Assembly: GCA_004557975.1 (NCBI GenBank)
Contig: SFEV01000026.1
Location: 1 to 38,335, forward strand
Length of the DNA stretch: 38,335 nucleotides
Direction of reading: 5' to 3'
From: Lachnospiraceae bacterium
GTDB taxonomy: Bacteria; Bacillota; Clostridia; Lachnospirales; Lachnospiraceae
Every line of letters starts with the position of its first letter. Within the stretch, counting starts at the first letter, position 1. The notes under the pieces are model-generated. The model saw only the letters and a list, made by a program, of their open reading frames with translations, was not told where the DNA came from and did not search any database. A program made the position numbers and the translations under genes. This document shows, piece by piece, positions 13,605-22,491 of this stretch.

Positions 13605-16600
13605 TTACTGTCTTTTCCCTCTGCGCCTTCTTCTGAATACCAGCAGCCCGGCAATAATGACAACTGATGCACCCAGCAGCGTCAGATACAGCATCACCGG
13701 AGTATCATCTCCCGTTGCCACACCTGTGTCATCCCAGGATGCTTCTCCATTGCCGCTGAAATATCCGCCGTACTCATTATTGCCATCCTCAGAATAGATA
13801 TCGTTCCATTCACTCTCCGAGGAGGTACCATAGACAGAGTTGATCAGTATCGTCTGGATTTCCAGTTTTTCCTGTGTAAATGCGGCTGTGGAATTGATCA
13901 CTCTGACCTCATATCCGAAGTCACGCTGATTCCTGATTACTTTTCCGTCCTTATCCACCTCGGCCACATAAATGGTGGCAGCGGAAGCTTTGCCCAGATT
14001 CAGTGTAAGCTTCAGCGTGATCTCACTCTTGTTTTCCAGTTTCAGAGGGATCGGCTTTGTGTAAAGTTCTTTAAATTCCGCATCCTTAAACAGTCCCGCA
14101 TAGAACGTCTCATTTACTTTCTTCTGGGAGGCACCCTCATATACCTTCTTTGTCAGATACAGCGTTGCCTTGGACGATTTTACTTTGTTGGTAATCGTCA
14201 CTGTCTTGTCCTGGCTCTTTGATACGGCCAGCTGCGGCTGATCAATCGATACTGTATAGGAGAACTCCGATTCATCCGTAATGCGGTTGCCCTGGGAATC
14301 CAGCTCCGCAATATAGTACGTCATGTCGCTGTCCCCAGAAAGGAGGATTCTCCGCTTCACAGAGGCCGTCGAAGTATTGTCGAGCTGCAGCTTGACGATC
14401 GTCGGCTGATCGCTGTAGTCAGCAGTCCGGTAAATGCCTGCATAGAAAGTGCTCTTGACTGCGAGAGGTTCCCCTGCCGTATCCACTACCTGTTTCTTAA
14501 TCGTCATGGTTCCTGTATAGCGGTAGCCTGCCGGAATACTGTTGTACACATTCTGGATAATTGCTGACCTGTTTTTCTCGGTCATGCTGATCTCGCCGCC
14601 GTCCGAATATTTGATGGTCCGGGTCTGCGTACTGGATTTGTAGACCTCCCCGTAGGCAGTTGTCTCGGCAAGATAATACGTCTTTCCGTGTTCCAGATTT
14701 TTAAATACCGTTGTACCGCCGAATCCGCTTACCGTGATCTTCTGGACATCGCTGACCTTCTTCGTATGTCTTGCATCGGAAAACAGCGCCGCATAGAATG
14801 TATACGCACCTGCTTTGGAATACGACTTGTTGGTATTGTCATAGGCATATACCTGATGGTCCCCGGCGTATACCTGCTTGCTCACCGTAAGCTGGTAATC
14901 CGATGCAGCTGTCGCCGTGTTTTTCAGAACCACCTCTGTGACACTGCCCTTTTTCACTGTAAATGATACATCCGGCGCAGGTGTGTAGCCTTCCGGCGCC
15001 TGAATTTCGGAGAGATAATATTTCGTGCCCTCCTCCAGAAGGTTTGTAAACCGGATCTCTGTGTCTTTGGACTCAAAGGTATTCGTATTGTTCAGTGCGA
15101 TGACGCGGCCGCTGCTGTTCTTGATGGCCAGTACGGCTCCTGGCAGAAGTGCTCCGCCTGATGCGCTCTCCACACGGAGTTTTACAACGGAATCATTCAG
15201 CTTGTTTCTGATCTTCACAGCAGTCGTGATACCGCAGCTTACAGTAACTGCCCCCGTATCTGTATCCGGATACGTCACTGCGTATGCAAAGCCGTCTTCC
15301 GGCCGGATAACCTTTCCATCCCTGTCTGTCTCTGCAATATAGTACTGTGCTTCAGCTGATGTCATCTTCACCTGACAGGTAATCGTCTGCACCGAATTTC
15401 CACCCATGGCAATTTCGACCGGCTCATCCAGCACGCTCTCCGTCAGCGCCTCGTCGCTGTAAACGGCAGCATAGAAGATTTCATCAGAGGACAGTGCCTT
15501 ATTGTCACGTCCCAGCACCTCCAGCGTAAACGCCAGATCTGCCATATAGCTGTACTCCTGATCCGGATACATTCCATTCTGATATATAAACTGCAGAACC
15601 GCTGATTTTTCAGATTCCTGTTCACTGAAAGTGATATTCGTCTGTGTCATACCGGCAGCAGAGTCCGTCTCCTGCAGGCGATACGGCAGTGTCTGGATAT
15701 CCGGCAGCTCTCCGAATTCATCCGTGACCGCAATGTAATACGCGCCGTCAGACACAACCGGTATCACAGCCTGCATATCCTCAGCCGTTTCCGTCTGGCC
15801 CGGTGCAATAGTCAGTTCCTGTACACCACTGACACGCTTTGGCGTCCCTTCCTCTGTTTTCTGGAATAATGCCACGTAATAGCTGTGACTTTCCTCGGCT
15901 GTCAGCAGTACATTTGTCTTTGTATCTGCATTTCCCTCTGTGGTACTGTAGTATGCCTGAGCTGACAGTGTCAGTTTCTTTCCTGCCGGCACAGCCTGAT
16001 TCACTACAGTAACTTTCTCAGAGCCCTCCGACGCCGGCACCGTAAATTTTACATCATCTGCCACCTGGTATTCACCCGGTAAAGCTGTACCGTCCTCTGC
16101 CACAGCGAAGTCGGATGCCCTGATCTGTGACAGTATGTACTCTCCGTCCTCCAGACCGGCCAGCGCAGCCAAAGTCCCGTCATATCTGATATAATACTGG
16201 GGGTAACCGTTCTCTGCCGCATTCCGGATCAGATTTCCATCCTTATCCTTAACCACAAATACAGCTCCGCCAAGGGCTGTTCCGTCCTCCGCTGTGACCT
16301 CCAGAACCGGAACGTTTCCTGACGTCTCTTTTTTGTAGAGAGTAATACTCAGCTGACTGGCTGACTGATCCCATCCCGGTGAGGTACACACAAGGCCCTG
16401 TTCATTCACAGAAAAATAAATGCGTGAGGTATCAAGATATTCTGCCGGAAGCTGTGTCACTTCAAGATAATAATGACCGGTCGTCGTCAGCTTTGCTCCA
16501 AGACTGACCGGCTGTCCCTCATCCTGTGCCAGAACCGCCGATTCGATCTCTGCATTCTTCGCACAGATAACGTTTCCGTCCGCACCCACAAGCTCCTGTG

Positions 16601-18278
16601 CAGCCCTGACGGTCACTGTGCCCGCAACAGCTTCGCCGCTCTGACCATCTGTCAGATTCACCGTAAATGCGGCACTTATACCCTCAGCCAAAACGTCTGC
16701 TCTCTCACTGAAAAGCGATATTGCCGCTGCTTCCGCAATGATTTCCTCTTCTCCGTCCGGAATCTCTGTTTCGGACAAAATCACCTCTGTATCCGCGACC
16801 TCAATGTCCGGCACTTCGTCTGTTATCCCGTCTTCTGTCGCTGCGGTTTCCTCCGGCTGTGCGGCTTCTGTTCCTGTTTCACTTTCTTCTGAATCGTCTG
16901 AAACATCTCCTTTGGGAGAATTTGTCTCATTGTATTCTGTCTGTTCCTCCAGGTTCTCCGTCACAGCTTCCGTTACGCTCTCTGATTCATCATGCTCTGA
17001 TTCATCGCTCTCTGATTCACTGTTCTCTGTTCCTGTCTCCTCTGCACTGTCGGTCTGCTTCTCTGTCTCCGCCTGCGGAGTACTCTGAGCAAATGTATTT
17101 TTCAGCAGCTTCTGAACGGAGTCGTCCACATGAATCGTATCTGCATATACAGAGCCTGCCAGATCAGAGGTGATTTTCACCTCTGCCCCGGGTGCAAGGA
17201 AGATTCCCTGCAGGCCAGAATCACCTGACAGAGTCACCTCACCTGTATAGGATGTAAACTCCCCATCGTCCCATGCGGCAAAGTTATACAGAATATCGCA
17301 CGGCTGCTCACTGCTCTCATATCTGACACTCTGTCCGGAAAGCTTCATTTCATATCCTGAAAAGGTGAGCTTCTGATCTGCCTTGTCGGCAATCACATTT
17401 ACCACGTAATATTTGTTTGTGACGTCGATCACGCAGTCTTCATACACTTCCGTAAGCTGCGATTCATCAATCTCTCCCTCCTCGTCTGCATAGAGATTGA
17501 TCACCTCCAGATCAGAAGAAGACTTTGCATCTGCCAGGCGGACAGAAAAATCCTGTAATCCGGAAATAATTTCCTGTCCTCTGTCACCGGATACTGTTGC
17601 TGCGTCCATCTGCAGCTGTTCCGGAATCTCCAGAACACTGGCTGCGAACAGATACAAAGAAGCGTAACGAAGTGCAGCTGCAGCCTCCTTCGCAGTCATC
17701 TTATCTCCGGCATTTTCATAATCAGAACGCTCTGTTTCCTTTTTTTTCTTTTTCGTTTTATTCTCAGAAGTCCCGGTCTGTCCTTCCGTTGCCGACTCCT
17801 GCGTCTCCTCCGCGGGAGCCTGCGTCTGTCCTTCCGTCGCAGGAGCCTCCGTCTGTGTCTCCGCCGCAGGAGCCTGGGTCTGTGCTTCTGTCGCAGGAGC
17901 CTGAGTCTGCGCTTCTGTCACAGGAGCCTGGGTTTGCTCCTCTGTCGCAGGGGCCTGAGTCTGTGCCTCCGTCGCAGGAGCCTGAGTCTGTGCCTCCGTC
18001 GCAGGGGCCTGAGTCTGTGCCTCTGTCGCAGGGGCTTGAGTCTGTGCCTCCGTCGCAGGAGCCTGGGTCTGCGCCTCCGTCGCAGGGGCCTGGGTCTGTG
18101 CCTCCGTCGCAGGAGCCTGAGTTTCTTCCGGAGGAGCTTCCTGAAGCTGTGCCTCCTGCGCAGTCTCCGATACAGGCTGACTTTCTCCTTCAGCAGCAGC
18201 CCCTGAAATCACAGACTGCAGCAGAACTGCAGCCGTAAGAAATGCCGAGACTGTCTTTCTGAACCGTTTTTTTCTCAT
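13605..18278 (-). CDS. Large secreted, cell-wall-anchored surface protein with choice-of-anchor-A-like and pilin-like domains
   Basis: A 1557-residue adhesin-like protein. A signal peptide (about residues 1-29, ending AAA) is followed by eleven 9-residue Thr/Glu/Gln/Ala/Pro units and a Lys-rich stretch. The domain at about 190-390 contains LQGIFLAPGAEVKITSDL and GSVYADTI, matching the choice-of-anchor A type. A long acidic Ser/Glu linker leads to a series of SpaA/Cna_B-like modules and repeated FYAALF/FYAGLF-type modules, each ending in a YYLAE or similar strand. The C-terminus has TGDDTPV, a hydrophobic helix and FRRRRRGK, a sortase-type sorting signal without a classical LPXTG. The start ATG at 18276-18278 has AGGAGG upstream. 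No sortase gene is nearby. The ligand is unknown. Confidence 0.88.
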   Translation of the reverse strand: MRKKRFRKTVSAFLTAAVLLQSVISGAAAEGESQPVSETAQEAQLQEAPPEETQAPATEAQTQAPATEAQTQAPATEAQTQAPATEAQTQAPATEAQTQAPATEAQTQAPATEEQTQAPVTEAQTQAPATEAQTQAPAAETQTEAPATEGQTQAPAEETQESATEGQTGTSENKTKKKKKETERSDYENAGDKMTAKEAAAALRYASLYLFAASVLEIPEQLQMDAATVSGDRGQEIISGLQDFSVRLADAKSSSDLEVINLYADEEGEIDESQLTEVYEDCVIDVTNKYYVVNVIADKADQKLTFSGYEMKLSGQSVRYESSEQPCDILYNFAAWDDGEFTSYTGEVTLSGDSGLQGIFLAPGAEVKITSDLAGSVYADTIHVDDSVQKLLKNTFAQSTPQAETEKQTDSAEETGTENSESESDESEHDESESVTEAVTENLEEQTEYNETNSPKGDVSDDSEESETGTEAAQPEETAATEDGITDEVPDIEVADTEVILSETEIPDGEEEIIAEAAAISLFSERADVLAEGISAAFTVNLTDGQSGEAVAGTVTVRAAQELVGADGNVICAKNAEIESAVLAQDEGQPVSLGAKLTTTGHYYLEVTQLPAEYLDTSRIYFSVNEQGLVCTSPGWDQSASQLSITLYKKETSGNVPVLEVTAEDGTALGGAVFVVKDKDGNLIRNAAENGYPQYYIRYDGTLAALAGLEDGEYILSQIRASDFAVAEDGTALPGEYQVADDVKFTVPASEGSEKVTVVNQAVPAGKKLTLSAQAYYSTTEGNADTKTNVLLTAEESHSYYVALFQKTEEGTPKRVSGVQELTIAPGQTETAEDMQAVIPVVSDGAYYIAVTDEFGELPDIQTLPYRLQETDSAAGMTQTNITFSEQESEKSAVLQFIYQNGMYPDQEYSYMADLAFTLEVLGRDNKALSSDEIFYAAVYSDEALTESVLDEPVEIAMGGNSVQTITCQVKMTSAEAQYYIAETDRDGKVIRPEDGFAYAVTYPDTDTGAVTVSCGITTAVKIRNKLNDSVVKLRVESASGGALLPGAVLAIKNSSGRVIALNNTNTFESKDTEIRFTNLLEEGTKYYLSEIQAPEGYTPAPDVSFTVKKGSVTEVVLKNTATAASDYQLTVSKQVYAGDHQVYAYDNTNKSYSKAGAYTFYAALFSDARHTKKVSDVQKITVSGFGGTTVFKNLEHGKTYYLAETTAYGEVYKSSTQTRTIKYSDGGEISMTEKNRSAIIQNVYNSIPAGYRYTGTMTIKKQVVDTAGEPLAVKSTFYAGIYRTADYSDQPTIVKLQLDNTSTASVKRRILLSGDSDMTYYIAELDSQGNRITDESEFSYTVSIDQPQLAVSKSQDKTVTITNKVKSSKATLYLTKKVYEGASQKKVNETFYAGLFKDAEFKELYTKPIPLKLENKSEITLKLTLNLGKASAATIYVAEVDKDGKVIRNQRDFGYEVRVINSTAAFTQEKLEIQTILINSVYGTSSESEWNDIYSEDGNNEYGGYFSGNGEASWDDTGVATGDDTPVMLYLTLLGASVVIIAGLLVFRRRRRGKRQ
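17811..18107 (-). repeat. Eleven tandem 27-base repeats encoding TEAQTQAPA-type units
   Basis: Eleven exact-length 27-base units lie end to end in the surface-protein gene. The six at 17946-18107 encode identical TEAQTQAPA with only silent third-position changes. The others vary (TEEQTQAPV, AETQTEAPA, TEGQTQAPA). They form a flexible Thr/Pro-rich stalk between the signal peptide and the first folded domain. Low divergence suggests recent slippage and likely length variation between strains. Confidence 0.92.
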
Positions 18279-18367
18279 AACTGATAACCTCCTGTTATGT
18301 GACATGTCTATCGGATGAAATGATGTTATGTTCTTCTGACAGATTTTGCTGTAATTTTTATTCAATA

Positions 18368-18396
18368 AGTATAGTACATTCCGATTCCTTCGTAAA
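18368..18396 (-). promoter_or_regulatory. Promoter of the large surface-protein gene
   Basis: On the minus strand, TTTACG (18391-18396), a 17-base spacer and TATACT (18368-18373), about 90 bases before the start codon. Confidence 0.65.
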
Positions 18397-18442
18397 CAAA
18401 AAGATTCTTAATTAATTTTTTATTCTGTATAAATTCTCATAT

Positions 18443-18492
18443 AAAAAGCGCAGACTTCCGCCGCGGGAACTTTCCCCGATGGATGTCTGCGC
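18443..18492 (-). terminator. Terminator of the ywlC-upp operon
   Basis: On the minus strand, arms GCGCAGAC (18485-18492) and GTCTGCGC (18448-18455) with a structured loop (GGGGAA...TTCCCGC), followed by TTTTTA. It lies directly after the upp stop codon. Confidence 0.85.
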
Positions 18493-18516
18493 ATCTGTAC
18501 ATATTTATTACAGCTC

Positions 18517-19146
18517 TTATTTCGTTCCGAAGATACGGTCTCCTGCATCGCCGAGTCCCGGCACAATATATCCATGATCATTCAGATGATCATCAAGCGC
18601 ACCGATGTAGATATCCACATCCGGATGCTCTCTCTTCATACACTCCACACCTTCCGGTGCCGCAATAATGCACATAAAACGGATATTTTTAACACCCTTG
18701 TCCTTGAGCATCTGAATAGCAGCCGAAGCAGAACCGCCTGTTGCAAGCATGGGATCCACCACAAATACTTCACGTTCATCTGAATCTGCCGGAAGTTTGC
18801 AGTAATACTCCACCGGTTTCAGTGTCTCCGGATCGCGGTAAAGACCGATATGTCCCACCTTTGCCGCCGGAATCATGGCGAGCATACCCTCCACCATTCC
18901 GAGGCCGGCGCGAAGAATCGGAACGACGGCCAGCTTCTTTCCACTGAGCTCTTTCGCCGTTGTCCTGCAGATCGGTGTCTCAATCTCCACATCCTGAAGT
19001 TTCAGATCTCTCGTTGCCTCATAACACATATACATTGCAATTTCCCCGATCAGTGCGCGGAAATCACGTGAACCTGTTTCTGTTCTCCGTATCAGTCCAA
19101 TCTTATGCTGGATCAGCGGATGATCCATTATCACTATCTTCTGCAT
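18517..19146 (-). CDS. upp: Uracil phosphoribosyltransferase
   Basis: Salvages uracil with PRPP to UMP. The 209-residue protein has the family length. The N-terminal IMDHPLIQHKIGLIR is typical of the family, PILRAGLGM lies near residue 77, the PRPP loop VVDPMLATGGSA near 130, and the uracil-binding GYIVPGLGDAGDRIFGT at the C-terminus. It is the last gene of a cluster with ywlC, a phosphatase-like gene and rpiB, an order also seen around ywlC-ywlE-ywlF...upp in Bacillus. The start ATG lies in the 34-base gap after rpiB with a GGGGC-type weak site. A strong terminator follows. Confidence 0.97.
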   Translation of the reverse strand: MQKIVIMDHPLIQHKIGLIRRTETGSRDFRALIGEIAMYMCYEATRDLKLQDVEIETPICRTTAKELSGKKLAVVPILRAGLGMVEGMLAMIPAAKVGHIGLYRDPETLKPVEYYCKLPADSDEREVFVVDPMLATGGSASAAIQMLKDKGVKNIRFMCIIAAPEGVECMKREHPDVDIYIGALDDHLNDHGYIVPGLGDAGDRIFGTK

Positions 19147-19180
19147 GGTATTCTGTGCCCCTTTCTCTTTCCTGTATCAA

Positions 19181-19612
19181 TTATTCCTCATCCATCATGC
19201 GGACTCTGCGCGCATGACGCTCCGCACCTGAAAACGGAGTATTCAGAAATGTCTCTGTAATCTTAATTGCCAGTCCCGGTCCCACCACGCGGGCTCCCAT
19301 GGCAAGAATATTTGCATCATTGTGGAGGCGTGTCGCCTCGGCGCTGAAACAGTCACCGCATACAGCTGCACGGATTCCCTTGTAACGATTCGCCGTAATA
19401 GAAATGCCGATTCCCGTTCCGCAGATCAGAATTCCCTTATCGCAGTTTCCGGACTGAATCTCTTTTACGACAGCCCTTGAGTAAACCGGGTAATCCACCG
19501 GGTCTTCCGAGTACGAACCACAGTCCTTATACTCGATTCCCTTTTCATCAAGATACTTCTTGATCTCCTGCTTCAGTGCATATCCTGCCTGATCACTGCC
19601 TAATGCTAACAT
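19181..19612 (-). CDS. rpiB: Ribose 5-phosphate isomerase B
   Basis: Interconverts ribose 5-phosphate and ribulose 5-phosphate in the pentose phosphate pathway. The 143-residue RpiB/LacAB-type protein has GSDQAGYALK at the N-terminus, CGTGIGIS with the catalytic Cys at residue 64, and the RLHNDANILAMGARVVG segment with His at 97. The start ATG at 19610-19612 has AGGAGG upstream and overlaps the end of the phosphatase-like gene by 7 bases, so the two are probably translationally coupled. LacA/LacB subunits of galactose-6-phosphate isomerase are relatives, but a single copy in this synteny fits RpiB. Confidence 0.95.
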   Translation of the reverse strand: MLALGSDQAGYALKQEIKKYLDEKGIEYKDCGSYSEDPVDYPVYSRAVVKEIQSGNCDKGILICGTGIGISITANRYKGIRAAVCGDCFSAEATRLHNDANILAMGARVVGPGLAIKITETFLNTPFSGAERHARRVRMMDEE

Positions 19613-20073
19613 AGTAATTCCTCCTCATTTAATTGTATTACAAGCTTTGCAATCAAAGCTTCCAGCTCAGCAAAACATTGCCCATAATCTGCCAGCGAAC
19701 CTCCGTAGGGGTCCATAACCGGCTGCTCTGACCCGACATATCGGTTCAGGACATGCAGCAGCTCCTCATGCTCCGGCTCATATTCCTTCACCAGCTTCTG
19801 CCTCAGCGATTCGCTGAATGTCATAATCAGCGTCCGCTCCGAAAAGTCCTCCCTCAAAAGCGGGTCGCTCATATGCTCCTTCATCGTAAGCCCGTTGCTG
19901 ACAAGCACAGCCTCCGCTTTCGGATTAATCGGCTCCGGAAAAAGCACAACAAGACCTTTTGAAGTAATCTCCAGCTCCTCCAGAAGATATTTGCTCTGCA
20001 GAATTGCCTCTGCCATGGGGCCGACTGCCGTATCGCTGTTGCTCACAAAAATCAGCCTGTCATATTTTTTCAC
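19606..20073 (-). CDS. Degenerate low-molecular-weight phosphatase (YwlE-like), probably inactive
   Basis: A 155-residue protein with the overall pattern of low-molecular-weight tyrosine/arginine phosphatases and the genomic position of YwlE, the protein-arginine phosphatase of Bacillus. The active-site loop, normally C-x5-R within a CxGNxCRSPMAE motif, reads SNSDTAVGPMAE here. Ser replaces the nucleophile Cys at residue 11 and Val replaces the phosphate-binding Arg at 17, while PMAEAIL is kept. The DP general-acid motif is preserved at D121-P122. The reading frame is intact, so it is not simply a pseudogene; a binding or structural role is possible. The start is GTG at 20071-20073 after AAGGAGC. 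It overlaps rpiB. Confidence 0.82.
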   Translation of the reverse strand: MKKYDRLIFVSNSDTAVGPMAEAILQSKYLLEELEITSKGLVVLFPEPINPKAEAVLVSNGLTMKEHMSDPLLREDFSERTLIMTFSESLRQKLVKEYEPEHEELLHVLNRYVGSEQPVMDPYGGSLADYGQCFAELEALIAKLVIQLNEEELLC

Positions 20074-20155
20074 TGTACACCGCTCCTTGCTCCTTATTCC
20101 GTATCACAGATTTCTGTGCTTCCCGCGCGCTGTATCACCGGTCACTGCACTTCCA

Positions 20156-21253
20156 TCACCGCAGTTTTCCTGTATCCGCGCTTCCGTCACTGCAGGCTTC
20201 CGGCGTCTGCACTTCCATGATCTGATGTCCCGCGGCTTTGATCAGGCGGTTCATAATCGCCTGTCCCATATGCGGAGTTTCAAAGGATTCCGAATAAATG
20301 ACATCCACATCCAGCTCGTCAAACTCTCTCAGAATACCGTACAGATGCTGCGCAATCGTAATCTCATCTGCCCGGGAACCGATGGACTTCACGAGACCGC
20401 TCCGGTAACAGAGCAGAGATTCCTCCGTCCCGATGACTCCGGCTTTCTTCCCTGCAGACTCTGCCTCCGCCACCAGACGGTTGATCTGATCGCGCACACA
20501 GTGTTCTTCCCCTTCTACAATGATCAGCTCGGCACGGGGCGCGTAATGACGATATTTCATCCCCGGCGCTTTCGGACGGACAGAGGAATCCTCCGAGATC
20601 AGCGCCCGGTCCATCTCAACTCTGCCGACTGCCTCCTCCAGCATCTCCTGATTGATATATCCGGGACGGAGAATTGTCGGAATGCCCTCCGTCAGATCAA
20701 CAATCGTCGATTCCAGACCGATGGCCACATCTCCGCCGTCAATAATCATATCAATCACACCGTCCATATCCTCAGCCACATGCTGCGCCTTCGTCGGGCT
20801 CGGCCTCCCTGAAGTATTTGCGCTGGGAGCCGCCACATAGCCGCCTCCGGCGCGAATCAGCGCACGGGCCGTCTCATGATCCGGCATCCGTACAGCCACC
20901 GTCGCCAGCCCTCCCGTCGTTGTGAGAGGAACCAGATCCGACTTTTTCAGCACCATGGTCAGCGGGCCCGGCCAGAACCGGTCTGCCAGAAGCTTCGCCT
21001 CCCCGGGAATATCCACTGCTATTTTATAGATATCCTCCCAGTCTGCAATATGTACAATCAGAGGATTGTCCGACGGCCGCCCCTTTGCCCCGTATATTCT
21101 GGCTGAAGCGCGCTCATCCAGGGCATTTGCCCCCAGACCGTATACCGTCTCAGTCGGAAAAGCGACAAGGCCACCGTTCCTCAGTATTTCACCTGCCAGG
21201 CGCATTCCCTCTTTATCAATTCCGTCACGCATATCTACCATGACTGTTTTCAT
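20156..21253 (-). CDS. ywlC: L-threonylcarbamoyladenylate synthase, Sua5/YwlC type
   Basis: Makes threonylcarbamoyl-AMP from threonine, bicarbonate and ATP, the first step of t6A modification at position 37 of ANN-decoding tRNAs. The 365-residue protein is the long Sua5 form: a YrdC domain (about 1-205) with VAFPTETVYGLGANA, KGRPSDNPLIVH, RFWPGPLTMVL, VAVRMPDH and APSANTSGRPSPT, then the linker KAPGMKYRHYAPRA and a Sua5 domain to about residue 345. The last 20 or so residues are poorly conserved. ATG at 21253 lies very close to AGGA; the ATG four codons later is an alternative. It leads the phosphatase-rpiB-upp cluster. Confidence 0.95.
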   Translation of the reverse strand: MKTVMVDMRDGIDKEGMRLAGEILRNGGLVAFPTETVYGLGANALDERASARIYGAKGRPSDNPLIVHIADWEDIYKIAVDIPGEAKLLADRFWPGPLTMVLKKSDLVPLTTTGGLATVAVRMPDHETARALIRAGGGYVAAPSANTSGRPSPTKAQHVAEDMDGVIDMIIDGGDVAIGLESTIVDLTEGIPTILRPGYINQEMLEEAVGRVEMDRALISEDSSVRPKAPGMKYRHYAPRAELIIVEGEEHCVRDQINRLVAEAESAGKKAGVIGTEESLLCYRSGLVKSIGSRADEITIAQHLYGILREFDELDVDVIYSESFETPHMGQAIMNRLIKAAGHQIMEVQTPEACSDGSADTGKLR

Positions 21254-21281
21254 TTCCTGTTCCCGCCTTCCTTCTCGCTAC

Positions 21282-21310
21282 AGTATACCACTTTCTGCTC
21301 TCTTTTGAAA
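21282..21310 (-). promoter_or_regulatory. Extended -10 promoter of the ywlC operon
   Basis: On the minus strand, TGGTATACT gives a TATACT -10 (21282-21287) preceded by a TGn extension. The -35 at 21305-21310 (TTTCAA, 17-base spacer) is weak, as is common with extended -10 promoters. Confidence 0.55.
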
Positions 21311-21376
21311 CTATTTTCTCCTTTTTTGCTACAATTTCATGTCGCCAATTTTTCTGTACCCAAACAGACACTTATG

Positions 21377-21385
21377 TGATAGAAT
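21377..21385 (+). promoter_or_regulatory. Extended -10 promoter of the S1-domain gene
   Basis: TGATAGAAT: a TAGAAT -10 (21380-21385) with a TGn extension, about 48 bases before the start codon. No clear -35 is seen. The GGAGG ribosome-binding site is at 21421-21425. Confidence 0.45.
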
Positions 21386-21432
21386 AAATGCAGTGAACGA
21401 ATGGGATACCTATTGTACAAGGAGGATTTATT

Positions 21433-22482
21433 ATGTGTGAAGAACATCTGACAACACTGGAAGCAGTCAGTGAAGCAGCCGTTGCAGAAGCACCTGAGAA
21501 GGCGGTTGTCCCGGCCGAAGCAGCTGACCAGGCTCCGGCTTCTGAAACAACTGAGCAGCCTGTCGCTGAAGCAGCCTCTGAGGCCCCGGCTGAGACCATG
21601 GCTGATTATGAGGAAGCTATCACCGCATCCCTGAAGCCAATCCATGAGGGCGATATCCTGACCGGAACTGTCATCGGCGTATCAGAGGATGAACTGACTG
21701 TTGATCTCGGTATCTATACGGACGGCGTAATTCGCCTTGAGGATGCCAGCGACGACCCTGACTTTACATTCCGGGATATGGAAGTCGGCCAGCAGATCTC
21801 CGCAACCGTAATCCGCCGCGACAATGCACAGGGACGTATCCAGCTCTCCATGAAAGCTGCCGCTTCCGTCCTGGGCTGGGAAAGGCTGGAACAGCTTCTG
21901 AAGGATCAGTCCAATATCAAAGTTAAAATCAGCGAAGCCGTAAAGAGCGGTGTCACTGCTTATGTGGAAGGAATCAGAGGATTCATCCCCGCATCGAAGC
22001 TGTCCCTGGAATACGTGGAGGATCTTGACGCATGGACAGGACGGGAAATTGAGGTCCGCGTCATTACAGCTGACCAGGCAGACGGACGCCTCGTCCTCTC
22101 TGCGAAGGAAATCCTGCGCGAGCGTGAGGAAGAAGAGCGCAAGGCACGTATTTCCAATGTCGAGGTCGGTCTCGTGACTGAGGGTACTGTAGAGACACTG
22201 AAGCCTTACGGTGCGTTTATCAACCTCGGCAACGGATTAAGCGGTCTGCTGCACATTTCCCAGATCAGCCAGCAGCGCATCAAACATCCGGGTGCCGTAC
22301 TGAAGGAAGGCCAGAAGGTAAAAGTGAAAATTACGGCTGTAAACGACGGAAAAATCAGTCTCAGTATGAAAGCGCTCGAGGACGTGGCCGCTACAGAGAT
22401 TGAAGAAGAAGTCTTTGAAATGCCGGAGACGGAAGCTGCAACGACTTCCCTTGCTTCTCTCTTTAAAAATATCAAACTGTAA
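21433..22482 (+). CDS. S1 RNA-binding domain protein, ribosomal protein S1-like
   Basis: A 349-residue RNA-binding protein with three S1 OB-fold domains at about residues 70-140 (GDILTGTVIGVSEDELTVDL), 157-222 (VTAYVEGIRGFIPASKLS) and 242-312 (GTVETLKPYGAFINLGNGLS). The third is the canonical type, with a GAF..L..GLSGLLHISQIS core. Low-GC Gram-positives carry short S1-like proteins of this kind that bind mRNA or ribosomes; whether it acts as true S1 cannot be told. The first 60 residues are an Ala/Glu/Pro-rich unstructured extension, and the C-terminal 30 are acidic. Start ATG follows ACAAGGAGG. Single gene with its own promoter and a strong bidirectional terminator. Confidence 0.9.
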   Translation: MCEEHLTTLEAVSEAAVAEAPEKAVVPAEAADQAPASETTEQPVAEAASEAPAETMADYEEAITASLKPIHEGDILTGTVIGVSEDELTVDLGIYTDGVIRLEDASDDPDFTFRDMEVGQQISATVIRRDNAQGRIQLSMKAAASVLGWERLEQLLKDQSNIKVKISEAVKSGVTAYVEGIRGFIPASKLSLEYVEDLDAWTGREIEVRVITADQADGRLVLSAKEILREREEEERKARISNVEVGLVTEGTVETLKPYGAFINLGNGLSGLLHISQISQQRIKHPGAVLKEGQKVKVKITAVNDGKISLSMKALEDVAATEIEEEVFEMPETEAATTSLASLFKNIKL

Positions 22483-22491
22483 AAAGCATGC

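Noticed and set aside
17811..18107. Regular repeats considered as a CRISPR array
   Set aside because: The units are contiguous without unique spacers and are in frame, encoding a nonapeptide.
17597..18238. Plus-strand repetitive frames (SQEPESVPP-like and RRRSLSLCL-like) opposite the surface-protein repeats
   Set aside because: They are the reverse-strand reading of the 27-base repeats and have no start signals.
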